Positions 43,822 to 56,028 are shown, counted from the first letter of the stretch. The stretch is DNA of 64,000 nucleotides from Stictocephala bisonia (GCA_035578905.1 JAQJVL010000048.1:340001-404000), one strand, 5' to 3'. The notes: generated by a model not told the origin, from the letters alone. Numbers and translations: made by a program.

Positions 43822-44042
43822 CTTTGCTTATTAGAGAACTTTTCTTCCTGAAAAGGATCTGCCCCTTCAGGATATAGCCTTTCCAATTCTTGATCACGTT
43901 TTTCAACAGTAATTTTTGCTAGTTTCTTATGGATATCATATGGTTGCTTTTCTTTCTTTATCTTCTTTGAGGATTGATTCTTTTTCATTAGAAGATTTTG
44001 TTGCACATCAAACATTTCTCTTATATTTATTGCACCTTCATT
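43822..44042 (-). CDS. NSUN4: NSUN4 exon encoding a Lys/Glu-rich insert
   Basis: Minus-strand exon of 221 nt. Acceptor GATTTCAG before 44042, donor GTAGAA after 43822; enters in phase 0, leaves in phase 2. It encodes NEGAINIREMFDVQQNLLMK followed by a highly charged segment (KKIKKEKQPYDIHKKLAK). The human protein has a much shorter linker here, so this exon and part of the next make an insertion between the N-terminal WPSIR region and the methyltransferase core. I infer it belongs to NSUN4 because phases on both sides fit. Confidence 0.82.
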
Positions 44043-45779
44043 CTGAAATCCAAAAACCATTTTATTAATTTCCTAGCTTTTATTTTGAAGTATAACTAAA
44101 TTCACAGTGAGTGTCTGACTATTTAAGAAATGGTGCCTACTTTTTGAGAGAAGCACAGAAGAGTCTATGTGCCAAGAAAGTCTGTAAGTTAGGCATATAC
44201 AAGTAAGCGCAATACCAAGGTATTCATAACTAAACATAGAACAGGGCCATTTGAGTTAGATAACTCTGTAGAGCTATTGTCAACAAGCTCACATCACATA
44301 TTGCAAATGCACGGCAGAACATAACCTGTGACAATTTTTTCATATTCCTGCCCTAAGCCAAGGACATTTTTGACAAAAATGTCAAAAATATGGAGGGTAT
44401 AATAAGAAAAAATAAAAGCTAGGTTGCTAACGACAGAATTAAAAGAAGAAAATTACCAATTATTAGTACAATGTTTAAATTTACACAAAATTAAACGATT
44501 GAATTTTTTTTTTTAAATTGAACGATTTCTAAAAAAAACCACAGAAAACAAACTTGTTCCTCTTCTTTCAACCCTACACAAGATAGTTGAGATTAATGAA
44601 GATAGTGGAGAATGCATGTATCGCTCACAAGGCAAACAACTAGTCATAGGAAGAAAACAATTTATTTTCATGGCAATCTTTTTTTGATGAATTTAGGACA
44701 ACAACTTATTGTTGACTTATCTAGAAAACATTCAAGCCCATAGTATAGTATTGGAATAAAAATGAAGTCAAGAATGATTCAAGTATTCCAATTTTTCCAG
44801 TATAAGAAGAGGCTGGACAACCTGCTGCTTCAGGAAGAAATCCATACTGCAGGATCTGTCCTCGAAGAAAAAACAGAAAGACAACTATAACACATATCGC
44901 CTGTGCTTGATGTTTTTCTGAAAATGAATCTATGGAATAAATATGCTAAACTACATTATTATCAATGTTTAGAAACGTTTTTTGAGTAATTGCAATTGAA
45001 GGTATTATCTAAAGCTATCTTGGCATCATGTGAATATACAGGTTTCACAAATGTTCTACTAAATCTGAAAAATAATCTAAAATTAAACAGTATTTGTAAA
45101 CAAAACTTTAACATTCAATTTTTATATTTTAAATTAACAGTTTTTAAAGTGAATAACAAAATCTTATAGTAATTCCTGTATGTGAATAAATAGGGCAAAA
45201 TCTCACGCACACAATATTTAATATTGTTAAAAAACTTAAATTTTATTTCAGAATTTGCAATCATTGGACATTTATTTTTGCCAAGTTAACGAATATATTT
45301 ATGTAGAAATATTTTAGTTCTTTTATTACAAAAAGTAGTAAGTAAACTAACATTTGGAATTGTTTGTGGACCAGTTTCTCAAAAAATATCCTTGGAATAA
45401 TGTTGAATATTCGGCGTGAGTAATTTGCCTTTGCATGACTGAGTACAAAATTATGTGTTACTAATTGTGTCCAATCAAAGTTACTGCTTTTACAACAACA
45501 ATTATTTCAGACATAACATTAATTTCAGTAAAAGTTGCTGACTATTATAAAAAAAATCGCACATATATGGAGAAAAAAAGGGAACATTCATAATAAGTTT
45601 TTCCCAGTCCTATCAACTGTAAAGCATCCAAAGGCATAATGAACTATCAAGAAGATGGCATCAGTAGGCTTACAGCAATTTTCTATAATTGGTGAAATAA
45701 ACATTAACAAACTGCTATTTTCATAAAGATGATAATCCTAATATAGAGCTAACATTAACAGGCCTAATAATTTACTTAC
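44043..45779. other. NSUN4 intron, no recognised element
   Basis: About 1.7 kb with donor at 45779-45778 and acceptor at 44044-44043. AT-rich. I found no ORF, tandem repeat or matched termini. Confidence 0.5.
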
Positions 45780-45959
45780 TTGTAATTGATCACAAACATG
45801 TTCGCTGTTAGTGAAATTGTTTATCACAGCACAGTATTTATGAGGACACAGCAAAGCAAGACGAATTGATGGCCAGGATTTACCATACAATGACCCATAT
45901 ACATTGTCAAAATAATCCAAAGCAACATCTTTAGATGTCTTGGCTTTTCTCTTTGTTCC
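45780..45959 (-). CDS. NSUN4: NSUN4 exon, N-terminal region
   Basis: Exactly 60 codons in phase 0, acceptor TTTTTTCAG before 45959 and donor GTAAGT after 45780. It encodes a basic start (GTKRKAKTSKDVALDYFDNV), then GKSWPSIRLALLCPHKYCAV and INNFTNSEHV. This aligns with human NSUN4 residues around ALQNFDMTYSVQFG and [20 protein letters not shown], which are specific to this paralogue. NSUN4 makes 5-methylcytosine in mitochondrial small-subunit rRNA and, with MTERF4, guides mitoribosome assembly. The exon with the start codon and targeting peptide must lie upstream (above 45,961). I could not find it in the window. Confidence 0.92.
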
Positions 45960-46134
45960 CTGAAAAAATTAAATTTTTAAGTAATGCGCTCAAAGTAATT
46001 TAAACAAAAAGAAGTCATGTGAGTTCCTAGATTTAACATATGAACGCTAGCTTTTAGACTAAAAATACTTGTAACATTGACTAGAGAAACTAATAAATTG
46101 GCCAAGCAAATGTTCTTACACAATATTGGCCAAA

Positions 46135-46215
46135 ACCACTGTACGTGTATGGGTGGGCGGGTGGGTCGATACCACTGTACGTGTATGGGTGGGCGGGTGG
46201 GTCAGTGGCACTGTA
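46135..46215. repeat. Two-unit G-rich minisatellite
   Basis: Two copies of CCACTGTACGTGTATGGGTG followed by GGCGGGTGGGTC, the same family as at 13,070-13,260. Each carries GGGTGGGCGGGTGGG (46151-46165 and 46187-46201), a strong G-quadruplex motif. Confidence 0.85.
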
Positions 46216-46639
46216 CGTGGTTACCTTTGACATGTGATGCTATCTCACAGTTATAACTAACAGGACTTATTTTATCGAAAAGAATACTCGGCATCACGGG
46301 ATTTATAAAAGTGGGCTCTCTTCTTGTTTCTATAGTCAATGCTTGTACTGTATATATCATGAGAAAGTAGAGAGACATCCCATTGAATTTAAGCCTGCAA
46401 TAAATAAGACTATGTAAATAATCTAATGTACCTATTAAATTGGTATTTGTGCTTTAACTTATTCTCTGCAGTCTAGCCGCTGACTGTTAGTGAAGGGAAT
46501 GAAGGCAATCCAGACCTGCACTCAGCACCTGCTTAACACCAGACTCCATTTTATAGGCCTATTGTTAATCTGAGTCAAGCTGTCTATTGAAAAACCTTTT
46601 TTATTAATGAGACATGGCAAACAAAGTTTTGGATGATTT
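46216..46639. other. Nothing recognised
   Basis: About 420 bases between the minisatellite and a tRNA-like remnant. No coding exon with valid splice sites was seen, although the missing NSUN4 first exon should lie somewhere above 45,961. Confidence 0.3.
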
Positions 46640-46734
46640 AAGTTGGATTTAACAATTTAATGGACAGTGGTCTAGAACTTGAGTTGGAAATGGTGCAGGT
46701 TCGAGTCCAGGCCATGACTGGAAGTTGTGATCCT
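46640..46734 (+). mobile_element. tRNA-like SINE remnant
   Basis: Contains GTGGTCTAGAAC, similar to a polymerase III A box, and GGTTCGAGTCC, a good B box, about 35 bases apart. It is cut off by the Harbinger element inserted at 46738. Too diverged to be a functional tRNA gene. Confidence 0.4.
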
Positions 46735-47199
46735 TTAGGGTGGGTTTCAGAGTCAAGGTTTAACACTAGTCTCGGTCTAAAAACTGGTTTTTGGACCAGG
46801 TCTAAGAAAATCAATTTCGGAGCTCGGGTTTAGTGCTAACCAAGGGCTAACTTTAGACCAAGTCTTAAGTGGGGAGGTATAAACCCGGACTTGGACAATC
46901 AACCTAGACTTCCAATAGACAATCAACCTAGACTTCCAATAGACAATATTTAATCCAACGGCTTTCGGAGACCAACATTTAACCCTGGATTAAGAAAAAT
47001 GAGATAGTCCTGGTCTAAAATTGCACCTTTTCTGGACCTGGCTAAGGGCAGGTCCAAGTCGTGGTTTATCTATTTTGTTCTGCTTTTACTAAACTCATTA
47101 GTCTTCTCTATTTTCCAAGAGATTTTTTCTGTCACTAATGGGAAGTTGTACTGTGTGTGAGTCGCTGTCACAGTATGTGATTAATGGATTACCTATTTA

Positions 47200-47910
47200 A
47201 TTTGATTATGTTCCTGCTGCAGTTCTACCAAGAATAAGAGAAATGCAAGCTATAAATTCATTTCACGATTTACCAGAAGAGGGATTAAAAATAGGTATAG
47301 AATACCAAAAGAAAGTGTACAAAATTTATTCGTTTGTTATGAAATAGAATCAACGAAAATGACATCAGAGGTCCTCATGGGATTCCGACTTGGAAACAGG
47401 TACTAATCCCTTTGAGATTATTTGCATTTGGAACGTTCCATAAAGAAACAGGTAATCTATGTAATGTATGAGAATAAATGGTATTCCAAATTTTTCATCG
47501 ACTGGATTTGGCAATATGTCTGGAAATGAAGGATCAATACATTAAATTTCCAACAGGGGATTATGCAACAGATACCAAAAATATATTCTTTGAAAACGAT
47601 GGATTAGCTGTGCTGAGGAGCGCATCGATAAATAGTACATATTATATCGATGGTTGAGCATCGTCGACGGAACTCTTATACCGACTGCATGTCTTGCTAC
47701 TCCTCATAAAGAGAATATTGATGTAGGAAGGAGTTTTTTTTGCAATTAATGTAATGGTTGCCTGAGATAACAAACACGACAGCAAGCTTGAAAAGAAGTA
47801 CGCACAACTCCAGACTGTTAAAAAACTCCTTTCCAAGAACTTAGATATTATTGTGGGCCAAAATCGAACTGATTTGGTTGGCAAGGGTGTGATTTTGGAT
47901 GTGACTGCTA
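47200..47910 (+). pseudogene. HARBI1-like nuclease remnant
   Basis: Broken plus-strand frames read LPLRLFAFGTFHKETGNL-like (helical region ahead of the core), then IDGTLIPTACLATPHKENID and RSFFCN, corresponding to the DGTxI ... KGxxSxN part of Harbinger nucleases with the first catalytic Asp. Many stops and frameshifts. Later motifs with the other acidic residues are unrecognisable. Confidence 0.65.
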
Positions 47911-47949
47911 GTAATCTTAATGGGGTATGGGTTTGTATACACCCGAATT

Positions 47950-48110
47950 TCATTTTGTTATATTTACTTCTGAATCATATTCCTTTGTAATTTGTACCCA
48001 AATGTCATTCTTTATGGCATCATTTCTTATCGTGCTATTTTTTCTCAACATAGGGTACTTAAATACAAGTTTCCTAACTATCTTCAACTCTTCTTTAGAA
48101 AAATTAATTA
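47950..48110 (-). pseudogene. SANT/MADF-like second-ORF remnant of Harbinger
   Basis: A minus-strand frame reads FSKEELKIVRKLVFKYPMLR and then DIWVQITKEY. This matches the pattern (hydrophobic-KYPML ... W..I) of the Myb/SANT or MADF-type DNA-binding protein that accompanies the Harbinger nuclease. Its upstream part is displaced by the MITE at 48111-48538. Confidence 0.5.
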
Positions 48111-48538
48111 CAGTACTTATAAATGTCACACAACACAAATATAAGCACAAAATGCTCAAATACAGGCTACTACAATACAAGTACAAAATGCACAAGTATA
48201 TCGAAATACAAGTACAAAGTGCACAAATATAGCACAATAGAAGCACAAAAATTTACAATACAAGCAAAAAAAATCATTCTTTTGTGAATCCCTATGGTCT
48301 GAGGAAGCTGAATGTGAGTTGCCGAAATCGCTCACCATAATATTTTTTGCATTTTGAACTTATGTTGTAAATATTTGCGCATTTTGTGTTTTGTTTGTAT
48401 TGTGCTATATATTTGTGCAATTTGTACTTGTACTGTAGTATAATCGTATTTGAGCATTTTGTTCTTGTATTATAGTATATTGTGCATTTTGTGCTTATAT
48501 TGTAATATATTTGTTTTGTGTGACATTCACTTGTACTG
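48111..48538. mobile_element. TA-flanked inverted-repeat MITE inside Harbinger
   Basis: CAGTACTTATAAATGTCACA on the left and the complement of CAGTACAAGTGAATGTCACA on the right, between TA dinucleotides (48109-48110, 48539-48540). Both arms, about 130-180 bp, consist of degenerate words such as ACAAGTACAAAATGCACAA. The whole can fold back. Confidence 0.65.
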
Positions 48539-49085
48539 TATACGTACCAACACGTATTGTACTAATTGAAAAATTAATTCTCCGCTTCATGTGTTCATTT
48601 ATTTCCTCTTTGGCTTAGATTATAAATCCTTCCATTTTAATTTGTAAAAAAATAAAATGCAAACACAAAACAAAAAATATATCACCTAATGTAGGCTACT
48701 CATAACTAGTTACTAAATAGAAAAATATTATGTAAATATCTAACACACAGCCAGAGTACACACACTGCTCAGAACCAACTCTTAAGACTAAACCAAGTTT
48801 TATGACAGAAAGAACGGGTGTGCTGAAAAGAACAATGGCAGAGATTCGCTACCTTTGACAGTTGCGGCTGTCTGGAAAGGCTCCCGCTCCACAAAACAAA
48901 ATTCCCTGCAATTTTTTGTTAGTCCTCGTCTAAGTTGAAGTCTAAAGTTAAGATCGGTCTAAGATAAACCCAGACATAAGACGTAAAATCAAGATCTCCA
49001 AAACCCGATTTATAGTCCAGGACTATTTTAGACCAGGACTAACATTAGACCAGATCTACATAGACCCTGACTCTGAAACCGGCCC

Positions 49086-50223
49086 TTAATGTACTAATTC
49101 TTCCCCTTCCTCAAATTGATTGCCCATTGTCTAAGGGGAATGGGTAGATTACGATAAAAAATCAAACTCTCGCTTAGGCAAAAAAGGTAGGATAGACCGA
49201 ACTATAACTGATCCGAAGACAGCAATACACCAAGGTCAGAGGTATTAGAATCTCTTTACGCTAACAAGCCTTTAGCTGATATTCTAATTCCAGTTTGATT
49301 TTTCCTGCAAAAAGATATGACAAAGGACTTTTTTCTCCCCGTTATCCCTACAACATACCTTCAATCTATAGATATCTTCCTGAAGAAGTACGCTGTCCTC
49401 CATACTCCCATCCTAGAGAAACAGCTTCACGATTATTTAGACTGATCTGATCCAAGATGAAACCCATGATTTAACAAAGATTTTTCATTTATCAAAACTT
49501 AAATAAAGCTTAAGAAATCAACATCTAACTCACGAGACATGGTTGATTACAATCAACAACAATAAGTAGTATGAAGTACTAGTTCACCAACAAGATTTAC
49601 CAAATGACAAAGTCTATAATGCAATGGAGAAGTGGACCAATCTAAGGCACAGAAATGGAATAGACTTGTATTCCTTCACTATGTTAATTGGCTAATAACT
49701 TGATTGGTTGAAATTTTCATATTCAGAGTTTCAACTAGGCTATAAAATATTAAAATTACTTCTACAGAGTGACAACTATGTAAACAATCTAACATACCCA
49801 AATTTTGTGAGTCCTTGTTTGTTGAAATGCAGTATACATAACTTGGAAAGAGGTTTTTGCAGATTGAAACAGTGCCATGTTATAAGCACTTTTTTTTTCT
49901 GGAAAAAAAAACATTAATGGATGATTATTTATTTAACACGTCCTTTAACAATTTAAGGTACATGAATACTAAAACAATAATATTTTGGATTAGAACTAGT
50001 TTAAGTTCAAATATTTAGTTTTGTAACAATATTTATCTAGAGGCTTACACTTACAATTTTTAGGCTTATATGATTCTCTGATTCATTGTGAGTGCAGGGA
50101 TACAAAACACAAATATATTACTAGGGTTATTTAGGTTACGGTACTACTGTAGGCACATAAATTATCCCGAGTTTGAAGGATATTTTCTAAGAAACTAAGA
50201 GGCCTATGAAAACTCCAATCATA
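49086..50223. other. Nothing recognised
   Basis: About 1.1 kb of AT-rich sequence between the Harbinger and fold-back elements. The longest frames are under 70 codons and lack family features. Confidence 0.35.
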
Positions 50224-51091
50224 CCATTGTTTTCCTTGTTTAATGATGTTTTATGACGTATGAATTTAAAAATTTTATTTTAAGTTATAGTAATTTTTAT
50301 CTTAGTCATAGCAAAAAAAGTACCGGAATTTAAGTAAGTTTTCACTGTACATCAAATTTACACTGTTATTACCTACTCAAAAACCCGTTCAAGTAGCACA
50401 TTTATATTTTAATAAATAGTTGACTGGAATGTTTCCTATAACTTTTATACATTTTAGAATTTTATCTTGTCAAGAAAAAATATTCTTATGAATTATCTAA
50501 AACATTGTTTTATTGGTTTCTAGATAATTAGAATTAGATATATTAGTTGTAAAATTAATAATTTGGTCTAGTTGTAATTCTTATTACATGTATAGTTACG
50601 ATAAATTATTTTCATATATGTAAGTAAATGCAGTGATTTTAATAAATTTAAAATAGCTTTAAATTGACAAATTTAAATTGATTCAAATCAATTTATTCAA
50701 ATCAATTAAATTCAATCACTGCATTTACTTACACATATGAAAATAATTTATCGTAACTATACTGTACATGGAATAAGGATTACAACAGGACCAATTAATT
50801 AATTGTAAGCCTTCTAGAAACCAATAAAACAATTTATTAGGTAATTAATACATTTTTCTTGGCATGATAAAATTCTAAAATTTACAAAACTTATAGGAAA
50901 CATTCCTATCAACCAATTATTAAAATATAAATGTGCTACTTGAACAGGTTTTTGAGTAGGTAATAGCGGTGTAAATGTGATGTACAGTAAAAATTAGTTA
51001 AAATTCCGGTACTTTTATTGTGCCAAATAAGATAAAAATTATTGTAACTTATCATACATTTTTAAAATTCATATGTTAAGGAAAGCAATGG
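50224..51091. mobile_element. Fold-back (long inverted repeat) element
   Basis: The left half (50224 to about 50655) is repeated in reverse complement from about 51091 down to about 50680. Shared landmarks are CCATTGTTTTCCTT/CCATTGCTTTCCTT ends, AAAGTACCGGAATTT, CACTGTACATCA and the central ATGCAGTGA/TCACTGCAT. TA lies at both outer edges, hinting at a Tc1-mariner-type MITE. Arms differ by roughly a tenth of positions plus indels, so it is old. No ORF. Confidence 0.8.
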
Positions 51092-51094
51092 TAA

Positions 51095-51665
51095 CTTGTT
51101 TCATACGAAAAAATCAAAAACTAGTTTTTATGTGATAGTGGAAAAATCACCTTTTTTAAATTTAGTATTTTCTAACAATTTAAAAAAAATTTAATTGTTT
51201 TTAATGTTTTTAATGCTGAACAGGATTATGAAATTAGATTTCAATCAAATTAATTTGATAGCTCGAAAAATACACTTTTTACCTACTAAACCAAACATAA
51301 TCTAACTTATTTAACTAATCTTCTATTTTACAATACAAAAATCTGTAATTTGCGTTAAATTTGAATGCCTAGCCTCCATGCCAGCCAAGTTGTCAAAAAT
51401 ACATGGGTATTTGTTCTTTGTGGCCAGTCATAGCTCCTATTAACGTTAAGCATATGGCCACCATAGGTAATTTGCCACAAACTAGTTTTTCTGCATTATT
51501 TTGAAAGATAACTGTAGTGGACCAAAATAATTTTCAAATTTGTGGTTAGCATGAAAAACTAGATTGTAAATTTTTAAAATGAATATTTTTTTTGTATGAA
51601 ACGTTATTTCCGGGAATAAAAAAAATGTTTTCTCAGAAAAAAAATCTGATTCTACCCAATGGTGG
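51095..51665. mobile_element. Diverged fragment of the GG-ended MITE
   Basis: Shares landmarks with the complete copies, such as AAAAACTAGTTTTTATGTGA and TGATAGCTCGAAAAAT, and near the right end GTTATTTCCGGGAATAAA and GGTGGCAA. Strongly diverged and lacking the left terminus. Confidence 0.5.
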
Positions 51666-51998
51666 CAAAAGTAGTTTGGCAAAGGGTTAAAACAATGAAT
51701 AAAAAATATTTTTTTCTGAGTAAACAAAACTCAAAAATAAACTTATTTTTACATGTAGACAATATTTTTTAATATTTTTTTACTTCAATACAAAATAAAA
51801 GGCCATAAAATATACGACAGATTTCATGTAAAAATTGGTTTTTCCTTAAAAAAATAAGCATTTTATGCTAAAATAAGAAAAGCCCTACTAAAAGACATTT
51901 TTACATAGGCTACTTTTGGGAAATCTCCTGCAGTGAATTCACTATTCAACTAATAATAGGATTTTTCATGTTAAATTGGCAATAAACTAAAAAAATAT
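51666..51998. other. Nothing recognised
   Basis: About 330 A/T-rich bases with runs such as AAAAATATTTTTT. Possibly more diverged MITE sequence. Confidence 0.3.
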
Positions 51999-52785
51999 GG
52001 TAACTATGCACTTTCTTGCCACCTCTGAAAATATAATTTCATGTTGAAAAAGTGGTGAAATATGAGTTTATATCTCTTGAAAGTTTTGATTTTATCCGCA
52101 GAAAACTCGTTTTTTACGGAAAAATCGAAAAACTAGTTTTTTATTTGATAGTGAAAAAACCAACTTTTTTAAAAACCATTATTTTTCGAGAACTTTTTTA
52201 TTCATTTCTCGTGTTGTTTTATGCTGAACACAAATATATACAGTAACTGTTTTTGCAGTAAAATTATATTTTTCAGCTGGAAAAATGAATTTTTTACTGA
52301 CATAACCTAACTTATCCTAATTGTCTATTTTCTCAACAAACATTCGTAATTTGTGTTATATTCGAGTGTTTGGCCTCCGTGACGGCCTGCTGGCTATCAG
52401 TTCGGCGGGAATATAGGTGGATTCGGTTTTTGTGATTAATAGTTGTTGTATATAATGATGGTGCAATGGCCGCTAATCGCAATTCACCGCGATAGTAGTT
52501 TTCCTTTATATCTCGATAAATATTTGTAATAGACCAAAAGTTTTCAAATTTGTATTAAGTGCAAAAAAAAAACACATCAAAATAAAAAAAGATGATTAAA
52601 AAACCATTTCAATTAACGGAAATATGACAAAACCAAGTTGTGACATTGGTTTTTTCGATTTTTTCTGTAAAATACGTTATTTACGCGGAACAAAAAGCAT
52701 ATCTCGTGAAAATACAGCCAATTACAGACCCATTTCAAGCAAAATGTTTCAAATTTGTTTGGTAGCAAGAAACTGCATAAATACC
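51999..52785. mobile_element. GG-ended MITE, copy 2 (complete)
   Basis: Left terminus GGTAACTATGCACTTTCTTG; the right terminus is the complement of GGTATTTATGCAGTTTCTTG. Flanks AAAAATAT (51991-51998) and AAAAATAC (52786-52793) form an 8-bp duplication with one mismatch. 787 bp, no transposase. Confidence 0.85.
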
Positions 52786-53330
52786 AAAAATACAAATCAT
52801 ATAATAAATAAATATTTAGCAAAAAATATAATCAAATATAGGCTATTACATGATAAGAATAAAATTGTTAGTTTACCAGTACTCAATGTTGAGTAGTATT
52901 TGCAATAAATGATTTATTTTTCCTATCAATAATGCCTATAACTTAACTACATTTGGTTGGTTTGGAATATGACTGGCCAAGTAATATGGCCAGTTTTATA
53001 TATGTAATACATTATAAACTTATAATATATTTGAGTCTAGTATTAGAATATTAAATAAAAAGAAAAAATCGCCTATCGTGGTATGTATGAAAAATAGTTC
53101 AATTTACTTTTAAAACAAAAAGTAAATTCATTTATAATTAAAATTACAACATATATTTGATAATAATTTTTGCAGTTATAACCTATCATATAAAAGAGTG
53201 TAAAACAGAAATAAAAACTCATATGTAAAATATATTTTACAGAAAATATATCAAAATTTTATTCTGATAGATCAATATCACTACTACACAACTAGGCATA
53301 CTACTTACAAAGTAACAGTTTCGTATAAGG
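52786..53330. other. Nothing recognised
   Basis: About 545 AT-rich bases. No gene or repeat that I can name. Confidence 0.35.
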
Positions 53331-53652
53331 CAGGAATACTTACTATGGGGCACTCGGACCGCATGCGGTCCTTAGAATTGTTTAAAACTGTGCAATAGCA
53401 ACCACTTTGGTATTTTTGTAAGCCACAAAAATGCTAAGGATGCTTCGTCTTTATTTGAATAAACTGAATACTTAATTAATCATTTTATAAAGTGTATAGT
53501 TATTATTAAACATATTTGGTTCACTTGATATATAGTAAGTTTTATTTACTGATAGTGTATGTAGGCTATATAAAAACTTTATATGTACTTGCGGCCCTCA
53601 GATTATTTTGAGAAGAGTAACAAGGCTCCTGAAATCCTAGTAAGGAACCCTG
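53331..53652. mobile_element. Small hAT-like MITE
   Basis: Left CAGGAATACTTACTA, right the complement of CAGGGTTCCTTACTA. Possible 8-bp target duplication GTATAAGG/GTCTAAAG (6 of 8). 322 bp. An internal GGACCGCATGCGGTCC palindrome lies near the left end (53348-53363). Confidence 0.6.
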
Positions 53653-54703
53653 GTCTAAAGCCTGCAATAAGCAGTTTTATTTATTTACGGAAAACTCCAT
53701 TTTACAAAAATATACAATAAAATAATGGTAGACAAAGTGAATAGATATTATCGTAATCATTATGTCCAAGACTTGCACTATGATCAGAAATAGTAATTGA
53801 AAAGATATTAAATACAATTAAGATTCATAATTGATAACAAAAAAAAGGGCAACAACAAACATAACATAAACTATTAGTAAAACTCAAGAATAACAACTTT
53901 TGACTAACAAAAAAATAAGCAATATACAGAATTCATTTTAAATAATTACTATAATAGAATAATATGTTGCTCTATTCATTCTCCATTTATGCTATAAGGA
54001 CACCAACTCCCGAAGACTTATGACTAGTGATGGGAGAACGGTCTTTGCGAAATATATTATAATTTGATACTCCCAACTCTTCATCAGAAATGTCTTCATT
54101 GAGGTTGGTTTAGGAAAAATTAAATATAGTTTTCATTACCTGTAAAATTATCTTCATTTATATTTCTAGATGCAACAAACAAGATACATACATAAAACCT
54201 CCACAGTTCACTTACAGTACACTAAGTTTGGGGCTATACAGACATTTACAGGTACGTAATAATAGCTTCAGCAACAGTATTTACAAACTTTCTTTCTTAC
54301 TAGGAAAAAAACAAAATAGCAGATGTTTATAAGTCTATAACACAACATTTATTACAATAATGTTTTCACCAAAAACAAACAAACCCGCACAAGAGCACAA
54401 ATAAACAATGCCTCACTAGCAGAACACAGGAAATTCCAAGAATAGCTTGGTGGCAGACGACAACTTAGTTGCTATTTCAGCCAGACTAGTAGCATGAGAA
54501 AAAATTTAAAACAGCTTCAGATAAATAAGATTACATCAAACTAAACTATTAGCTCCAATGATGATTTGAAATATTAATTACATACCAATAATGTACTTTG
54601 TAGACTCTGGCAATTTATGCATATTCTCGGTCCTTTACTTAAAGTTATACGCTACGGCACTCTAAGGCAAGCAATCATATTTTCAGAAGTAGCTAGAAAG
54701 TTC
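53653..54703. other. Nothing recognised
   Basis: About 1 kb of AT-rich sequence up to the GAAAGTTC duplication of the next MITE. No ORF of note. Confidence 0.35.
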
Positions 54704-55525
54704 GGTAATTATGCACTTTTTTGCCACATTTGAAAATACGATTTCATGTTAATAAAGTGGTGAAAAATGAGTTTATATGTCTTGAGGAGTTTGATTTCAT
54801 CCGCGGAAAACTCGTTTTTTACCGAAAAATCGAAAAACTAGATTTTTATCTAATAATGAAAAATCCAACTTTTTTAAAATCGTTATTTTTTGACAAATAT
54901 TTTTTTCATTTAGCGTGTTTTTTTATGCTGAACACAAATATATAACTGGTTTTGTAGTAAAATTATTTTTTCAGCTCTAAAAATGCATTTTTGTTGACAT
55001 AACCTAACTTATCCTAATTGTCTATTTTATCAACAAAAATTCGTAATTTGCGTTAAATTCGGGCGTTTGGCCTCCGTGACGGCCTGCCGGCCGTCACTCC
55101 GGCGGGAATATATGAGAATTCGGTTTTTGTGATTAATAGTTGTTGTATTTAATGATCGCGTAATGGCCGCTAATCGCGATCCGCCGCGACAGTAGTTTTT
55201 CCGTTATTTCTCGAGAAATATTTGTAATAGACCAAAATAGTTTTCAAATTTGTATTCAGCGCAAAAAAACACATCAAAATAAAAAAAGATGATTAAAATA
55301 CCATTTAAATTAACGGAAATATGAAAAAAATACTAAGTTTTTTATTTTCAATGTATTTATTTTTTACTAAAAAAAAAAAAAGACATTGGTTTTTTCGAAT
55401 TTTTCGGTAAAATACCTTATTTCCGCGGAATAAAAAGCATATCTCGTGAAAATACAGCCAATTCTAGACCCATTTCAAGCAAAATGTTCCAAATTTGTTT
55501 GGTGGCAAGAAAGTGCATAATTACC
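54704..55525. mobile_element. GG-ended MITE, copy 3 (complete, best preserved)
   Basis: Left GGTAATTATGCACTTTTTTG; right the complement of GGTAATTATGCACTTTCTTG. Perfect 8-bp target duplication GAAAGTTC at 54696-54703 and 55526-55533. 822 bp without coding capacity. Eight-base duplications occur in hAT, P, Merlin and Dada superfamilies. GG ends would suit Merlin, but the superfamily is not proven. Confidence 0.92.
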
Positions 55526-55533
55526 GAAAGTTC

Positions 55534-56020
55534 ACCACAGTTATGAATATACTGGCCACGGGCCTACTTTCTTGCCAACAATTTCCTAAGCCTTACAAAA
55601 TTAGTTCCATTATAATAGTTTGGGGAAAAAACTGGAAAATATATAATAGATGTGCTAACTGGAGAGTAACTAAAATGATTAACAGAAGCTAAAGTGAACA
55701 ATAACTACAAGTTTACTTTCAGGAAGCTTACCAAAATCACAAGGCCTAGTTCAAAGTAGTTTGAATTTAGGTTATCGTGAAAAAATGAAACCACTTTAAT
55801 TATTCAGTACCTTATCTCACTATTAAATTGATTTTCAATCACCACATATTATTTCCAGCCTCCATAATTCAATTCATCTTCTTTACATTTCTATATAATT
55901 TACGGCAAATACTTTTGTTGTCTCCATAATAAGTATTTTATTATCCTTTTAGCCCAACCATAGCTTACAAATAACAATTATCGGCATTACGGCAAGGGCA
56001 AGGCTACTGGCTTGTGGCTA
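55534..56020. other. Nothing recognised
   Basis: About 490 bases, ending in short GGCTA/GTGGCTAG repeats that served as target for the next element. Confidence 0.4.
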
Positions 56021-56028
56021 GTGGCTAG

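Larger units (their letters stand above)
46738..49085. mobile_element. PIF/Harbinger transposon, decayed
   Basis: Flanked by TTA (46735-46737 and 49086-49088). Left end GGGTGGGTTTCAGAGTCAAG, right end the complement of GGGCCGGTTTCAGAGTCAGG, the usual Harbinger terminus. Inside are remnants of both Harbinger genes: nuclease on plus, SANT/MADF-like protein on minus. A TA-flanked MITE is inserted at 48111-48538. Subterminal regions repeat GGTCTAA and TAGACC words. Confidence 0.85.

Noticed and set aside
47927..48246. Overlapping 98-101-codon frames on both strands
   Set aside because: The plus-strand frame is the shadow of the SANT/MADF-like remnant, and the outer parts run into MITE repeat words.
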